A stretch of DNA of 35,763 nt from a virus. Position 1 is the first letter of the stretch; each line of letters begins with the position of its first letter. Shown here piece after piece: positions 6,551 to 14,689 of the stretch. The notes under the pieces are model-generated. The model was not told the DNA's origin, searched no databases, and saw nothing but the letters and a program-made list of their open reading frames with translations. The stretch covers positions 1 through 35,763 of IMG/VR virus record IMGVR_UViG_3300020442_000313; one strand, 5' to 3'. A program made the position numbers and the translations under genes.

Positions 6551-6744
6551 CTAACGATCCAACAAATAAAATAGGTGTTAGGTTACAAGTTCAATGCTCA
6601 ACACCTACTCATAAAATTTTAAACAAGATAGCTGACTTACAAAATATTCCAATATCCCAAGTAGCTAATTATGCTATAAACGAATGGGTAAGGGAAAATG
6701 CGGATAAAGTAATTAAAACTTATAGATTATTAGACCGTAGCTAA
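6547..6744 (+). CDS. Small RHH-like protein, 65 aa
   Basis: The ATG at 6547 overlaps the previous stop as ATGA, and this is preferred over an in-frame TTG-type start upstream. A strand-like GVRLQVQCSTP is followed by two helices (THKILNKIADLQNIPISQVANYAINEWVREN). This is the layout of ribbon-helix-helix (Arc/CopG-like) DNA-binding proteins. As the last gene of the operon controlled from 5207-5235 it is a candidate autoregulator. Its 3' end overlaps the convergent nuclease gene by 15 bases. Confidence 0.65.
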   Translation: MTNDPTNKIGVRLQVQCSTPTHKILNKIADLQNIPISQVANYAINEWVRENADKVIKTYRLLDRS

Positions 6745-7572
6745 CTGCCTTAAATTTTTGTGGTAACGATCCACTCTATCTAAAAATATTGTTTCTGATC
6801 CTCGCAATTCTAAATTGTTGAGGATTTTTATTTGGGGTTTTCCACTTCTACGAGCTACTACGACTGCTCCGTATTTTGGTTTGATGCCTGTGAGATGCTG
6901 TAAACCTAAACTATACGCTCCAAGTTGATGACAGAATTGTTCGATCATATCGTCAGATCGTACTTCTTTGGCAGTTTTCCAGTCCACTATGAATGGGCCG
7001 TCTCCATCAATATCCAGTAAAGCGTCTGCTGTGCCAGCAAAACCGTATCCTGGTTTGTACACGGAGAACTCGACTGCATGAATGGCCGTTACACGATCCA
7101 GTATGAATGATCGTAAACCTCTTGCGTAGCCTGACGCACTCCAGCTAACACGAGGTGCGGATTCGGCTGCTTTTTCGAGACCCCACTGTGTGACTTTTTT
7201 CGGACAGCGTTCCAGTCCATCCGATCCAGTCCTCCATATTCCTCTTTTGTTTGAGCTTTGCCTTGCAAATTTTGCTGCAAGTTTGAGAATAAACTCTGCG
7301 TGGCTGTGTGCGAGCTTGCCTCTTTCGCAAGCAACATCACGCTCCAAAGCAGAATCGGACTTCTTAAGCCAGTTTTCAAGGGCATCTTTAGTATGTTGGG
7401 GTGCGGTTTCTTTTAAAATATGGGTAACTGAGTGATATACGTTGTTTTCTTCGTCACGGTAGACTCTGTACGGTCCACTATTATCTTGAATTAAAGGCCA
7501 CTTTCGTAGAGAAGCTAGTGCGTTTTGTTTGTCTAGCGAATCCATAAGTGGTGAGTAAATACACGATCCCAT
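6730..7572 (-). CDS. RecB/Cas4-like PD-(D/E)XK exonuclease, 280 aa
   Basis: The nuclease core is readable: RGKLAHSHAE (84-93, the RG..H motif of RecB/Cas4-type nucleases), E168 in VEFSV, GTAD (180-183, catalytic Asp183), VDWKT (196-200, D197 and K199) and QLGAY (216-220). These residues form the metal-binding PD-(D/E)XK site. No Cys cluster for an iron-sulfur centre is seen. Such phage enzymes process DNA ends in recombination or degrade host DNA. The start at 7572 lies 2 bases after the upstream stop; an internal Met10 (7545) is an alternative. The 3' end converges on and overlaps the RHH-like gene. Confidence 0.85.
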   Translation of the reverse strand: MGSCIYSPLMDSLDKQNALASLRKWPLIQDNSGPYRVYRDEENNVYHSVTHILKETAPQHTKDALENWLKKSDSALERDVACERGKLAHSHAEFILKLAAKFARQSSNKRGIWRTGSDGLERCPKKVTQWGLEKAAESAPRVSWSASGYARGLRSFILDRVTAIHAVEFSVYKPGYGFAGTADALLDIDGDGPFIVDWKTAKEVRSDDMIEQFCHQLGAYSLGLQHLTGIKPKYGAVVVARRSGKPQIKILNNLELRGSETIFLDRVDRYHKNLRQLATV

Positions 7573-7574
7573 TC

Positions 7575-7808
7575 TTAATGTACCTTAAATAGTTGTTTTA
7601 GCCAAGTCTCTGGGTAATAAAAGACCTTAGTTTCAAATGTGTAACCCTCTCTGGTAGACATTTTGTGAGGTAATTTAGGTGGTTCACTTCCGTACTGTAT
7701 AACATACTGCTCCTTTACCCATTTTCCGATATTAGGTAAAAATCGTTGAATGTGGCAGTAGGAGTAGTCTGAGTCGTACATTTGAAAATTAAGGTATGTG
7801 AGTAACAT
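7575..7808 (-). CDS. Hypothetical protein, 77 aa (or 68 aa)
   Basis: This small gene is immediately upstream of the nuclease. Two starts are possible: ATG at 7808, or Met10 (7781, MYDSDYSYCHIQRFLPNIGKW). The first nine codons coincide with a direct repeat shared with non-coding DNA at 7861-7878, which favours the later start and a regulatory role for the repeat. The body is rich in Tyr and basic residues with a PKLPHKMS turn. No family is recognised. Confidence 0.65.
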   Translation of the reverse strand: MLLTYLNFQMYDSDYSYCHIQRFLPNIGKWVKEQYVIQYGSEPPKLPHKMSTREGYTFETKVFYYPETWLKQLFKVH

Positions 7809-7942
7809 AGCAGAATAATTACTGTGCTAAATTAGTAAGCTGTTTAATGCTCTTTCAGGTTTAGGTATGTGGGTAACAATCACGGTCCATAAGGATCAAT
7901 AAATACGTACTTATAACGAGATTGTCATAAAATTACATATTG
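7809..7942. promoter_or_regulatory. Intergenic region with minus promoter and direct repeat
   Basis: A minus-strand promoter candidate has ATGACA (7928-7923), a 17-base spacer and TATTTA (7905-7900). The sequence TTAGGTATGTGGGTAACA (7861-7878) is nearly repeated as TTAAGGTATGTGAGTAACA at 7789-7807. Both copies would be in the 5' part of the transcript. Confidence 0.45.
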
Positions 7943-8446
7943 TTAAGGGATTTTTCTGAAAGCTATGTTTATAGGATTCCACAAATAGGCCCTGCGTAAT
8001 ATGTTGTATTTCCAGTGGACATCCTTAATAAAGTTTATGTCCTTACCTTCCTTTACCCATCTTCTTAAAGTATCCCCTCTGACCCCTAAAATTTGTGTGG
8101 CTTTACGTGTAGTACACCAAAGATCAACACCCCTTCCGTTATACACTTTATGTTTTAGCTGGTTGTCGAACTTTTCACTTATTTTTATTAAAAGGTCTGA
8201 GGCGAGCATACCTATAGGATCATACGAATTATATTGTTCACCCCAACTAGCCCTTAACTCCGCTAATGCTTTTAACTCACGAGATACTATTAGCACCTCG
8301 TAATTGGTCAAAGAGTATAAATCGGTATAACTATTGAAGTAATTAGCTAAGTGAAACTGCATACTTACTTGCTTACCTTTTCTCTGGCCTTTAGCTTTGT
8401 GCAGAATATCGTTTGATATTTTATCGGGTATTTTGGGGTTTTTCAT
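7943..8446 (-). CDS. HTH (excisionase/MerR-like) protein, 167 aa
   Basis: The N-terminal two thirds is helical and charged, with no assigned domain. The C-terminal segment (about 108-150; LWCTTRKATQILGVRGDTLRRWVKEG split) matches the pattern of a winged helix-turn-helix of the excisionase/MerR type: a Thr/Ala turn, GVxxDTLRRW recognition helix and a following wing (KDVHWKYN). It is probably a transcription regulator. An excisionase is less likely because no integrase is in the window. It lies downstream of the SSB-like gene's terminator, so expression may depend on read-through. Confidence 0.7.
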   Translation of the reverse strand: MKNPKIPDKISNDILHKAKGQRKGKQVSMQFHLANYFNSYTDLYSLTNYEVLIVSRELKALAELRASWGEQYNSYDPIGMLASDLLIKISEKFDNQLKHKVYNGRGVDLWCTTRKATQILGVRGDTLRRWVKEGKDINFIKDVHWKYNILRRAYLWNPINIAFRKIP

Positions 8447-8457
8447 AAAAATTCGTA

Positions 8458-8487
8458 CTAAAAAGAGGGTCGTTAGACCCCCTCTTA
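8458..8487 (-). terminator. Terminator after the SSB-like gene
   Basis: Minus-strand stem with a GAGGGGGTC arm, loop TAAC and GACCCTC arm (two unpaired bases), followed by TTTTTT-A. It sits directly after the stop at 8498. Confidence 0.65.
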
Positions 8488-8497
8488 TGAATGGCGA

Positions 8498-9094
8498 TTA
8501 TTCCTCTTCTTTGAAAGGATTACCACCATCTAAAAGTCTAGAAAGATCAAACTCTTTCTCTGCTTTCCAAGCATCTTCTACAGCAGCAGCCATAGCTTTT
8601 TTCTTGGGGGCAGCTTGCACAGTGTACTTTGTGTCTGTGCCTTGTCCTTCACGAGATAGATAGAAGTCACAGTCAGTCATAGAGTCTGCATAATCTTCTA
8701 ATTGGCTGATTACGTCAAACTGTTGAGTGATTGTTTTTTGAGTCCAAGAGAATACCTGTACACGTTCCAAGTCATAATTGTAGACGGGAACTGCGTGAGC
8801 TATCCTGCATGATTCAAAGGCTTTACCATCTCTAGAAAGCGATCTTACAAAATCTTCGCCTAACTTCTCAGTGACATCCTCTGGGGTAGGTTCTTCTGCG
8901 AAGCGGAATGGTCTACGCTTTTCAGGATCATTAACGTGATTACCCCATAGTTCATAGAACATATAAGGTTCTTCAGCTAATAAAGCGAAGCGTACTTTTT
9001 GACCAGCTTTAATACTTGAAGGATTAAGATAATCGTCTTTTGTGCTACTTGAAGCAGCAGCATCTTCTCTAGCAATAGTAGAAATGAAAGGCAT
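8498..9094 (-). CDS. Probable ssDNA-binding protein, 198 aa
   Basis: The protein has an acidic C-terminal tip (GGNPFKEEE), the partner-binding tail common to phage and bacterial ssDNA-binding proteins. It also has a mixed beta-rich body with aromatic residues (YMFYELWGNHV, PFRF, VPVYNYDLERVQVFSWTQKTI). An Ala/Lys-rich linker (KKKAMAAAVEDAW) precedes the tail. This plan resembles gp2.5/gp32-like OB-fold SSBs of marine phages, but there is no invariant motif that I can cite. Its strong promoter is interleaved with that of the primase-helicase, consistent with abundant early expression for replication. Confidence 0.6.
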   Translation of the reverse strand: MPFISTIAREDAAASSSTKDDYLNPSSIKAGQKVRFALLAEEPYMFYELWGNHVNDPEKRRPFRFAEEPTPEDVTEKLGEDFVRSLSRDGKAFESCRIAHAVPVYNYDLERVQVFSWTQKTITQQFDVISQLEDYADSMTDCDFYLSREGQGTDTKYTVQAAPKKKAMAAAVEDAWKAEKEFDLSRLLDGGNPFKEEE

Positions 9095-9131
9095 AATGCG
9101 TGTTGGCTATAAAAGCCTAAGGTGCATTATT

Positions 9132-9160
9132 ACTGTAGTACATAGACAAATGATTGTCAA
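9132..9160 (-). promoter_or_regulatory. Strong promoter of the SSB-like gene
   Basis: Minus-strand TTGACA (9160-9155), a 17-base spacer and TACAGT (9137-9132). It is a consensus -35 and interleaves with the plus promoter at 9143-9171. Confidence 0.75.
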
Positions 9161-9171
9161 TGCTTTATAAT
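9143..9171 (+). promoter_or_regulatory. Promoter of the replication operon
   Basis: TAGACA (9143-9148), a 17-base spacer and a consensus TATAAT (9166-9171). The predicted start, about 9178, lies at the edge of the hairpin at 9176-9207. Confidence 0.65.
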
Positions 9172-9175
9172 GAAA

Positions 9176-9207
9176 AAACCCTAAAGGGTGGAGTTCCTTC
9201 AGGGTTT
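9176..9207. promoter_or_regulatory. Hairpin at the 5' end of the replication mRNA
   Basis: AAACCCT (9176-9182) pairs with AGGGTTT (9201-9207); after one mismatch the inner AAGG pairs with CCTT, with an 8-base loop. A run of A on its left could make it a minus-strand terminator, shielding the SSB promoter from antisense transcription. It would also cap the 5' end of the rightward mRNA. Confidence 0.55.
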
Positions 9208-9239
9208 CAACATATAGGCTACAAGAGGTATTGTAACAC

Positions 9240-11672
9240 ATGAGTGACATAAATTTCATCCCCGAAATACCATTAACATGGTTGACCTGTCCGATATATG
9301 CAGAGGGCGTACTGTTACCAAAACGTAACGAAGCGAGTCCAGATAGGTACTCTGATGGAAAAGTTCCTTTCGGTAAAGCGTGGAAGGAAGAACTCACAGT
9401 AGATGACTCTCGTTTAATGATTGAAAGAGAGCCTGATAAGTTTAAGGCTATTGGTGTATTTACAGGACAAAAATCAGACGGTCTTGTGATATTTGACGTA
9501 GATAGAAACTTGGGTGTTATCGAAAAGAAATGGGGTAAGGACTTAAAGAAAGCCCCAAAAGTTACTTCACTTAGAAAAAATGCTGCTAAATTTCTTTTCA
9601 AAGTTCCACAGGATCTTGTAACTGAAGTTGCGTCTATATCACAGACTGCTGCTGGACAAGAAGGTTGGGAAGTTTTATGGGGAGGACAAGGTGTAATAGC
9701 TGGTGAGTATTACAAAAAAGGTGTAGGTAAAGGTGAATATAAATTAGAGGGTGATTTGTTTGACGTTCCAGTAGCTCCTGAATGGTTGCTGTCTCGTATG
9801 AAAGATCAGTATAAAAAGAATAATCAAGACGTTGATATTAAATATGTTGATAACAGATGGAGTAAACGTACTAAGGAAGAAAGAATTGCGATTGTTAGCG
9901 GTTGCTTGAGTGTTATTGGACATAAAGGACCTAACCAAGAACATTATTGGTGGGAAATTGGTGCAATGATAAATAATGAACTTCCAGGAATTGAAGGATT
10001 AGAGCTTTGGACTGAGTGGAGTAAGCGAGATCCAGACTATGAGCATTGTTGGGATGGAGGTGAAGATCCTTGTGCTGCTAGATGGTACGCAACATGGAGG
10101 AATGATGGTGCAAGATATAACATGGCTCACCTTATAGATTTAGCAGATAGGGTTGATCCAGAAAGAAAAAGATTTAAACAGGTTGGATTAGACAAACTGA
10201 TAGAAGATGTAGAGTCTATACCACTTAGATACAAAGAAGAGGTGCTGGATGGTGAGGATCTTATTCAGCGTTACATGGATATTGACAATGATCCTAAGAA
10301 TGAGAACCCTGCACTACATAACCAAGCGGTCCATAAATTAGCTATTGAGGCCAAACGTGGTAATGCTGCTGAGATTGAAAGATTAGTTGATACTCACGAA
10401 ATGTTCAATAGAACTAAGGGGCAGAAACCTTTAGCTATTGACGAGTTAGACGATACACCTTTTGAATATCTGATTCCAGGATTGCTGCCTAAACCTTGGA
10501 CTTTGTTGGTTCATGCAGATGGTGGTACAGGAAAGACTGCTATGTGTCAGACGATAGCCAAGCATATTGGACACGGTAAAGCATTTAATGTTTATGGTGC
10601 TTTGGTAAACGTGCCATCTGGTAAGGTTCTTTGGTTAAACGGAGATCAGAACGAGAGGATATTGCGTAGACAGATGAAACTTATTGGATGTGATAAGAAT
10701 GTTCGAGTAGTTACTGAGTGGGATATGCAGTGGTATAGCAGATTCAAAAAGATGCAAAACAAATATGCGTATGATCTAGTGGTTATTGATAGCTTGGACG
10801 GCTGTAATGATAGCAACCCATACGAGGAGAACAGAAGAGAGTATGCGTTGCCTATAAAGAAACTTGTTAGACGAAATGGACAGGACTTTCCTGCTTGTTC
10901 GATAATCATTATTCATCACAACACCAAGGAAGGAAAGTTTAGAGGAACTACTGCTATAAAAAATGCGGTGGATGAAACTTGGAATATGAAAAAGCTGTCA
11001 ATGAATGATGCTGCTGAGATGGGTCTTACAGCAAATAGCAGATTAGTTAGTGTTGAGAAGTCCAGAGAGGACCGTGAAGGGCTTAGGATGATATTTACCC
11101 TGCTACCTGATTACACATACTCTATAAGCCCTGCACCAGATCGTACAGAAGAGGTTGTAATAGACACTCCAAACAAACATACTTTGGATATATTGCGTTT
11201 GATGAGGACAGAAACTAAACCATGGTGTGTTAAGGATTTAGTAGATCACGATACAGTAGGCGGTGCACACAGAAAACGTGCCATAGTATATAGCTTGAAT
11301 AAGCTGGAGGATCAGAAGTTGATAGAAGAAGTTGACGTACCAAAAACTAAAAGTAGGGGAGGTAGACCATCTAAATTTTATAAAGCAGTTGGGAAGGAAT
11401 TACCCAAGTCTTTTACTTCCCTCACGCGTGATATACCCGATAATGATGTGTATAAACCTAATAATGTAGATACTGGAACGGATTTGAACAACAATGAGAT
11501 TTGTAAAAACCCTAGTTTTGTAAAAACCCCTGAAGATGATGGAGGTTTATACAAAGAGGAGGTTAATACAAAACCGATTGTTGTTGAAAACCCTTCCGAT
11601 GGAACGGAACAGGGTTTATACACCGAGTCCTCTGGGTATATAGAGGAAAACGAAAAATTTTGGGAGAGCTAA
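9240..11672 (+). CDS. Primase-helicase (AEP prim-pol plus AAA/RecA-fold helicase), 810 aa
   Basis: The N-terminal third is an archaeo-eukaryotic primase (bifunctional primase/polymerase) domain: AIGVFTGQKSDGLVIFDVD with the metal-binding Asp pair near 85-87, TSLRKNAAKFLFKVP, and a WEVLWGGQGVIAGEY motif. A PriCT-2-like region follows at about 215-300. The helicase part has Walker A GGTGKT (about 428), Walker B VVIDSLDG (about 517) and an SIIIIHHNTKEG sensor-like segment. A winged-helix region lies near 655-715, then a polar, low-complexity tail of about 75 residues. It should synthesise primers and unwind DNA at the fork with the DNA polymerase encoded downstream. The start at 9240 has AGAGGT upstream. 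Confidence 0.9.
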   Translation: MSDINFIPEIPLTWLTCPIYAEGVLLPKRNEASPDRYSDGKVPFGKAWKEELTVDDSRLMIEREPDKFKAIGVFTGQKSDGLVIFDVDRNLGVIEKKWGKDLKKAPKVTSLRKNAAKFLFKVPQDLVTEVASISQTAAGQEGWEVLWGGQGVIAGEYYKKGVGKGEYKLEGDLFDVPVAPEWLLSRMKDQYKKNNQDVDIKYVDNRWSKRTKEERIAIVSGCLSVIGHKGPNQEHYWWEIGAMINNELPGIEGLELWTEWSKRDPDYEHCWDGGEDPCAARWYATWRNDGARYNMAHLIDLADRVDPERKRFKQVGLDKLIEDVESIPLRYKEEVLDGEDLIQRYMDIDNDPKNENPALHNQAVHKLAIEAKRGNAAEIERLVDTHEMFNRTKGQKPLAIDELDDTPFEYLIPGLLPKPWTLLVHADGGTGKTAMCQTIAKHIGHGKAFNVYGALVNVPSGKVLWLNGDQNERILRRQMKLIGCDKNVRVVTEWDMQWYSRFKKMQNKYAYDLVVIDSLDGCNDSNPYEENRREYALPIKKLVRRNGQDFPACSIIIIHHNTKEGKFRGTTAIKNAVDETWNMKKLSMNDAAEMGLTANSRLVSVEKSREDREGLRMIFTLLPDYTYSISPAPDRTEEVVIDTPNKHTLDILRLMRTETKPWCVKDLVDHDTVGGAHRKRAIVYSLNKLEDQKLIEEVDVPKTKSRGGRPSKFYKAVGKELPKSFTSLTRDIPDNDVYKPNNVDTGTDLNNNEICKNPSFVKTPEDDGGLYKEEVNTKPIVVENPSDGTEQGLYTESSGYIEENEKFWES

Positions 11673-11675
11673 TTC

Positions 11676-11933
11676 TTGAACAACAGAACAATTAACGTCA
11701 CTATCTACGAAGAAAAATACCCTTCAGATGATAGTCCATTAGCTACTGTGCGTTATACAGAATATGACCCTGTAAGACGAAGAGTAGTAAAAGTGAATCA
11801 AGTTGAGTATTACGATCCAGAATATTTTCACAGTCAGGTTTTACAGGCAGTTAGCTATGGGCTCGATGTTTCTATATGCACACAACTTAGTGTTAAAACT
11901 TTACAGAAGAAGCTAGATCTCTGGACAAACTGA
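11676..11933 (+). CDS. Hypothetical protein, 85 aa
   Basis: It starts at TTG (11676), 3 bases after the primase-helicase stop, with GGGAGAG upstream at a suitable distance. The product (MNNRTINVTIYEEKYP...) looks like an alternating beta protein followed by a helix (FHSQVLQAVSYGL, SVKTLQKKLDLW). No recognised family. It probably depends on the primase-helicase transcript. Confidence 0.7.
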   Translation: MNNRTINVTIYEEKYPSDDSPLATVRYTEYDPVRRRVVKVNQVEYYDPEYFHSQVLQAVSYGLDVSICTQLSVKTLQKKLDLWTN

Positions 11934-11950
11934 TACTAGACTACTACAAT
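11922..11950 (+). promoter_or_regulatory. Internal promoter before the 236-aa gene
   Basis: TGGACA (11922-11927), 17 bases and TACAAT (11945-11950). The predicted start is about 16 bases before the ATG at 11973. The -35 overlaps the end of the preceding gene. Confidence 0.6.
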
Positions 11951-11972
11951 ATTAAAACCAACAAATTCATTT

Positions 11973-12683
11973 ATGGAATTTAAAGAAGAGGAAGTAGTAA
12001 CTAAAAAATCTACTATTGATGTACAGTCAGGCGAAGTACACAAAGTTCTTGAAAAGGACAATACAGTTAGTGTTGTATTTCAGGAAGAGAAAAATGATGT
12101 ACTTATTAAATGTGTCCTAAATCTTACTAAAGATCAACTTGCACATATTAATAGAGAGCATAATATTAAGCCCCTGGCAAAAGAGCAATTACAGGCTATT
12201 CATGCAAAAAATGATGAGGCAGAAGCAAAGGAAGCTGCACTATCTACTGCTGCTGAACCAATAGTAGAACTTACGATTCCAGCAAAACTAAATGCACCTG
12301 TAAAACACTTGCCTACAGAGAGTTATCCTCCATTAAATTGGAAAGACAAGACTCCAGAAAGAGAGGCAAAAATCTATCGTTCCAAGATAGACCCAGACAA
12401 GATTACATACTTGCTTAACTACATATTTAGGTGGCATAAAAAGAATAAGTATCACAGAGCTAAAAAAGATAAAAACTGCAACTTAGCTCATTTCCTGAAG
12501 TCCTATCTACCAAACAACAATGGTATGGACTTTCAAACGGCTAGACGTATTTATCTTGCACAAACTTATAAAGAAATTACAGAACCGTATAGATCACAGT
12601 GGGTCGCATTAGTCCAAGATTTAGACAGTAGAGGTTATCACAACGAAGTTCCCGATTACATACGAAAGCATTACAAGTGTTGA
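11973..12683 (+). CDS. Hypothetical protein, 236 aa
   Basis: The N-terminal half is acidic and appears to contain a small beta region (VSVVFQEEKNDVLIKCVLNL, split) then a charged linker (KNDEAEAKEAALSTAAEP). The C-terminal half (about 125-236) is basic and helical with many Tyr/Lys/His residues (RWHKKNKYHRAKKDKNC, FQTARRIYLAQTYKE). The basic half may bind nucleic acid. Its place between primase-helicase and DNA polymerase suggests a replication accessory. No known family is recognised. It has its own promoter at 11922-11950. Confidence 0.75.
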   Translation: MEFKEEEVVTKKSTIDVQSGEVHKVLEKDNTVSVVFQEEKNDVLIKCVLNLTKDQLAHINREHNIKPLAKEQLQAIHAKNDEAEAKEAALSTAAEPIVELTIPAKLNAPVKHLPTESYPPLNWKDKTPEREAKIYRSKIDPDKITYLLNYIFRWHKKNKYHRAKKDKNCNLAHFLKSYLPNNNGMDFQTARRIYLAQTYKEITEPYRSQWVALVQDLDSRGYHNEVPDYIRKHYKC

Positions 12684-12725
12684 CAAATGTGCTACAGTAA
12701 TAAAGCATATAATTAAGGTTCTCCC

Positions 12726-14588
12726 ATGACCTCAACACTTACTAAACAAGAGTATTCTGTTTACTACGGAATATCAGAATTAAAAAGATTGCGTACTGCA
12801 CACAGTCTTGCGTTTGATACAGAAACATTACAACTACAACCAGAAGAAGGTAAGCTCCGACTATTGCAGTTGGGGTCTTTTTCTTCTCGGACCATAGTAA
12901 TTATTGATTGTTTCGAGCTAGAGCGTAGCGATTGGAATTATTTAGAAGAATTTTTCAGCAGTACTAATAGATACTGGCTGGCACATAACGCAGTGTTTGA
13001 TATTGGCTGGCTGCAAGAGCATGGCATATACCCTAACGGTTTTGTTAGATGCAGCATGATAGCCAGCAGACTTCTTACTAATGGAATACCCCAGACTAAG
13101 CATGGTCTTGATGCACTTGCCAAAAGGCAACTAAATATTGAAGTATCCAAAGAACAGCAGAAATCTGACTGGGGTGCAGAGGTCTTATCAAAAGAGCAGT
13201 TGATATATGCTGCAAAAGATATAGAAATATTACTTGAATTAGATCAAGTAATAGAGCAGAAACTTAGAAATGCAAAACTTACTAGGGCATACATACTAGA
13301 GTGCAGAGCATTACCTGCTATGGCACAAATGTGGCGAACAGGGCTACCTTGGAATAGAAAAGAATTAGATCAGTGTCGTATTGACTATGAAGATGACATT
13401 AAAGAGTTGGGTAAGGAATTTATTAGAGAACTTGATAATGACTTACCACCTGGAAAAAAACTACCTAGAAATGATGATGGTTCGTTCAACTTACGAGCAA
13501 AAGATGAAGGATCAAAAAGACTAGGTACTAAGAAGTATGCAGGATTTAATATTAAAAGTTCTAAGCAACTATTGGAAAAACTTGAGATAGTTCTTGGTTA
13601 TACACCAGTGAACAATGATGGTAAGCCTAGTGTTGCTAAAGATGCTTTGAAGAATTGTGCTGCTGATTCTCCTACGATCCAAACACTTATGACTTGGAAA
13701 CGTAGAGAAAAACGTAGGCAGATGATAGAAAGCATACAGGATAAAATGACTTTACATAGAAAGTTTAAGGATATTTATTTTGTTAGAGCATCTTATATGC
13801 AGCTTGGGGCAGACACAGGCAGAATGTCCAGTATCAAGCCAAATAATCAGCAGATACCGAGGGACTCAGAGTTTAGACAATGCGTACAAGCCCCTAAGTA
13901 TTGGAAGATTGTAGATGCTGACTTCTCACAGATGGAGTTACGTCTTGCTGCTGCACTAGCTAAAGATAAAAACATGACTGCTGCATTTCAACGTGGCGAA
14001 GATTTGCATGACTACACCGCTAATCAGATGGGTTGTGATAGACAGATTGCCAAATCCGCAAACTTTGGTCTGTTATATGGTGCTGGTGCTGAAGGTCTAC
14101 GAAAATATGCTGGAAGCAGTGGTGTAATTATGTCAACAGAAGAAGCAGTCCAAATTCGTGATAATTGGCTAACTACATATAGCGGTATTCGAGATTGGCA
14201 GAGACAAATGAACTATCTTTCACGATCCACCGAAGGAGATGAATGGCCTGAGACTAGAGTTCCAGTATCCAATATGCGTAGATTCTTAAAAGGCGATCTT
14301 AATAGAACTACAGTTAGATGTAATACTCCTATTCAAGGTGCTGGTGCAGCGATACTAAAATGTGCATTAGGTAATCTATGGCAGAGAGTTAAAGATACAG
14401 GCGAGGATAAAGTGATGATCGCAGCAGCCGTTCACGATGAATTGATACTTCTTGTTAAGGAAGATTTAGCAGATGAGTGGGCTCAAATTCTTAAAACTAC
14501 AATGGAAAAAGCGGAGGCCAAATGGTTAGGTGACGTACCAGCATTAGCCGAAGTGTCTATTGGCGATAAATGGAGTGAAGTTCATTGA
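12726..14588 (+). CDS. Family A DNA polymerase with 3'-5' exonuclease, 620 aa
   Basis: The exonuclease domain has D31-T-E33 (AFDTETLQL), HNAVFD (D92) and YAAKD near 158-162, so proofreading residues are intact. Polymerase motifs follow: A (VDADFSQMELRLA, about 396-408), B (RQIAKSANFGLLYG, with F447 at the position equivalent to E. coli Phe762) and C (VHDELILL, about 569). There is no 5'-3' exonuclease domain, as is usual for phage enzymes. AAGG lies 7 bases before the ATG at 12726. It is the replicative polymerase of this phage, acting with the primase-helicase. Confidence 0.95.
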   Translation: MTSTLTKQEYSVYYGISELKRLRTAHSLAFDTETLQLQPEEGKLRLLQLGSFSSRTIVIIDCFELERSDWNYLEEFFSSTNRYWLAHNAVFDIGWLQEHGIYPNGFVRCSMIASRLLTNGIPQTKHGLDALAKRQLNIEVSKEQQKSDWGAEVLSKEQLIYAAKDIEILLELDQVIEQKLRNAKLTRAYILECRALPAMAQMWRTGLPWNRKELDQCRIDYEDDIKELGKEFIRELDNDLPPGKKLPRNDDGSFNLRAKDEGSKRLGTKKYAGFNIKSSKQLLEKLEIVLGYTPVNNDGKPSVAKDALKNCAADSPTIQTLMTWKRREKRRQMIESIQDKMTLHRKFKDIYFVRASYMQLGADTGRMSSIKPNNQQIPRDSEFRQCVQAPKYWKIVDADFSQMELRLAAALAKDKNMTAAFQRGEDLHDYTANQMGCDRQIAKSANFGLLYGAGAEGLRKYAGSSGVIMSTEEAVQIRDNWLTTYSGIRDWQRQMNYLSRSTEGDEWPETRVPVSNMRRFLKGDLNRTTVRCNTPIQGAGAAILKCALGNLWQRVKDTGEDKVMIAAAVHDELILLVKEDLADEWAQILKTTMEKAEAKWLGDVPALAEVSIGDKWSEVH

Positions 14589-14689
14589 ACACACAAGATC
14601 GTATCAATGCAGCTAGAAAACGCATTGAAGAATTAAAAACTTTAATCAAATACTGGACTAAAACAAATGATTGCAATTACCAAAGATGA
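14585..14689 (+). CDS. Microprotein, 34 aa
   Basis: A TTG at 14585 overlaps the polymerase stop, with TGGAG upstream at a fair distance. The peptide (MNTQDRINAARKRIEELKTL...) is one charged amphipathic helix with a Cys near the end. Its 3' end overlaps the next small gene. Real translation is plausible because of the overlaps. Confidence 0.5.
   Translation: MNTQDRINAARKRIEELKTLIKYWTKTNDCNYQR

Noticed and set aside
7943-8446. Excisionase evidence for a temperate phage
   Set aside because: Only a generic HTH is visible; no integrase, attachment site or repressor/integrase pair is in the window.
9107-9601. 164-aa minus-strand open frame over the start of the primase-helicase
   Set aside because: It is antisense to conserved AEP primase motifs, covers both interleaved promoters and has no domain.
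12680-12713. TTGACA and TATAAT upstream of the DNA polymerase as a promoter
   Set aside because: They are 22 bases apart; an alternative TTACAA-16-TACAGT is possible but weak, so no promoter is annotated.
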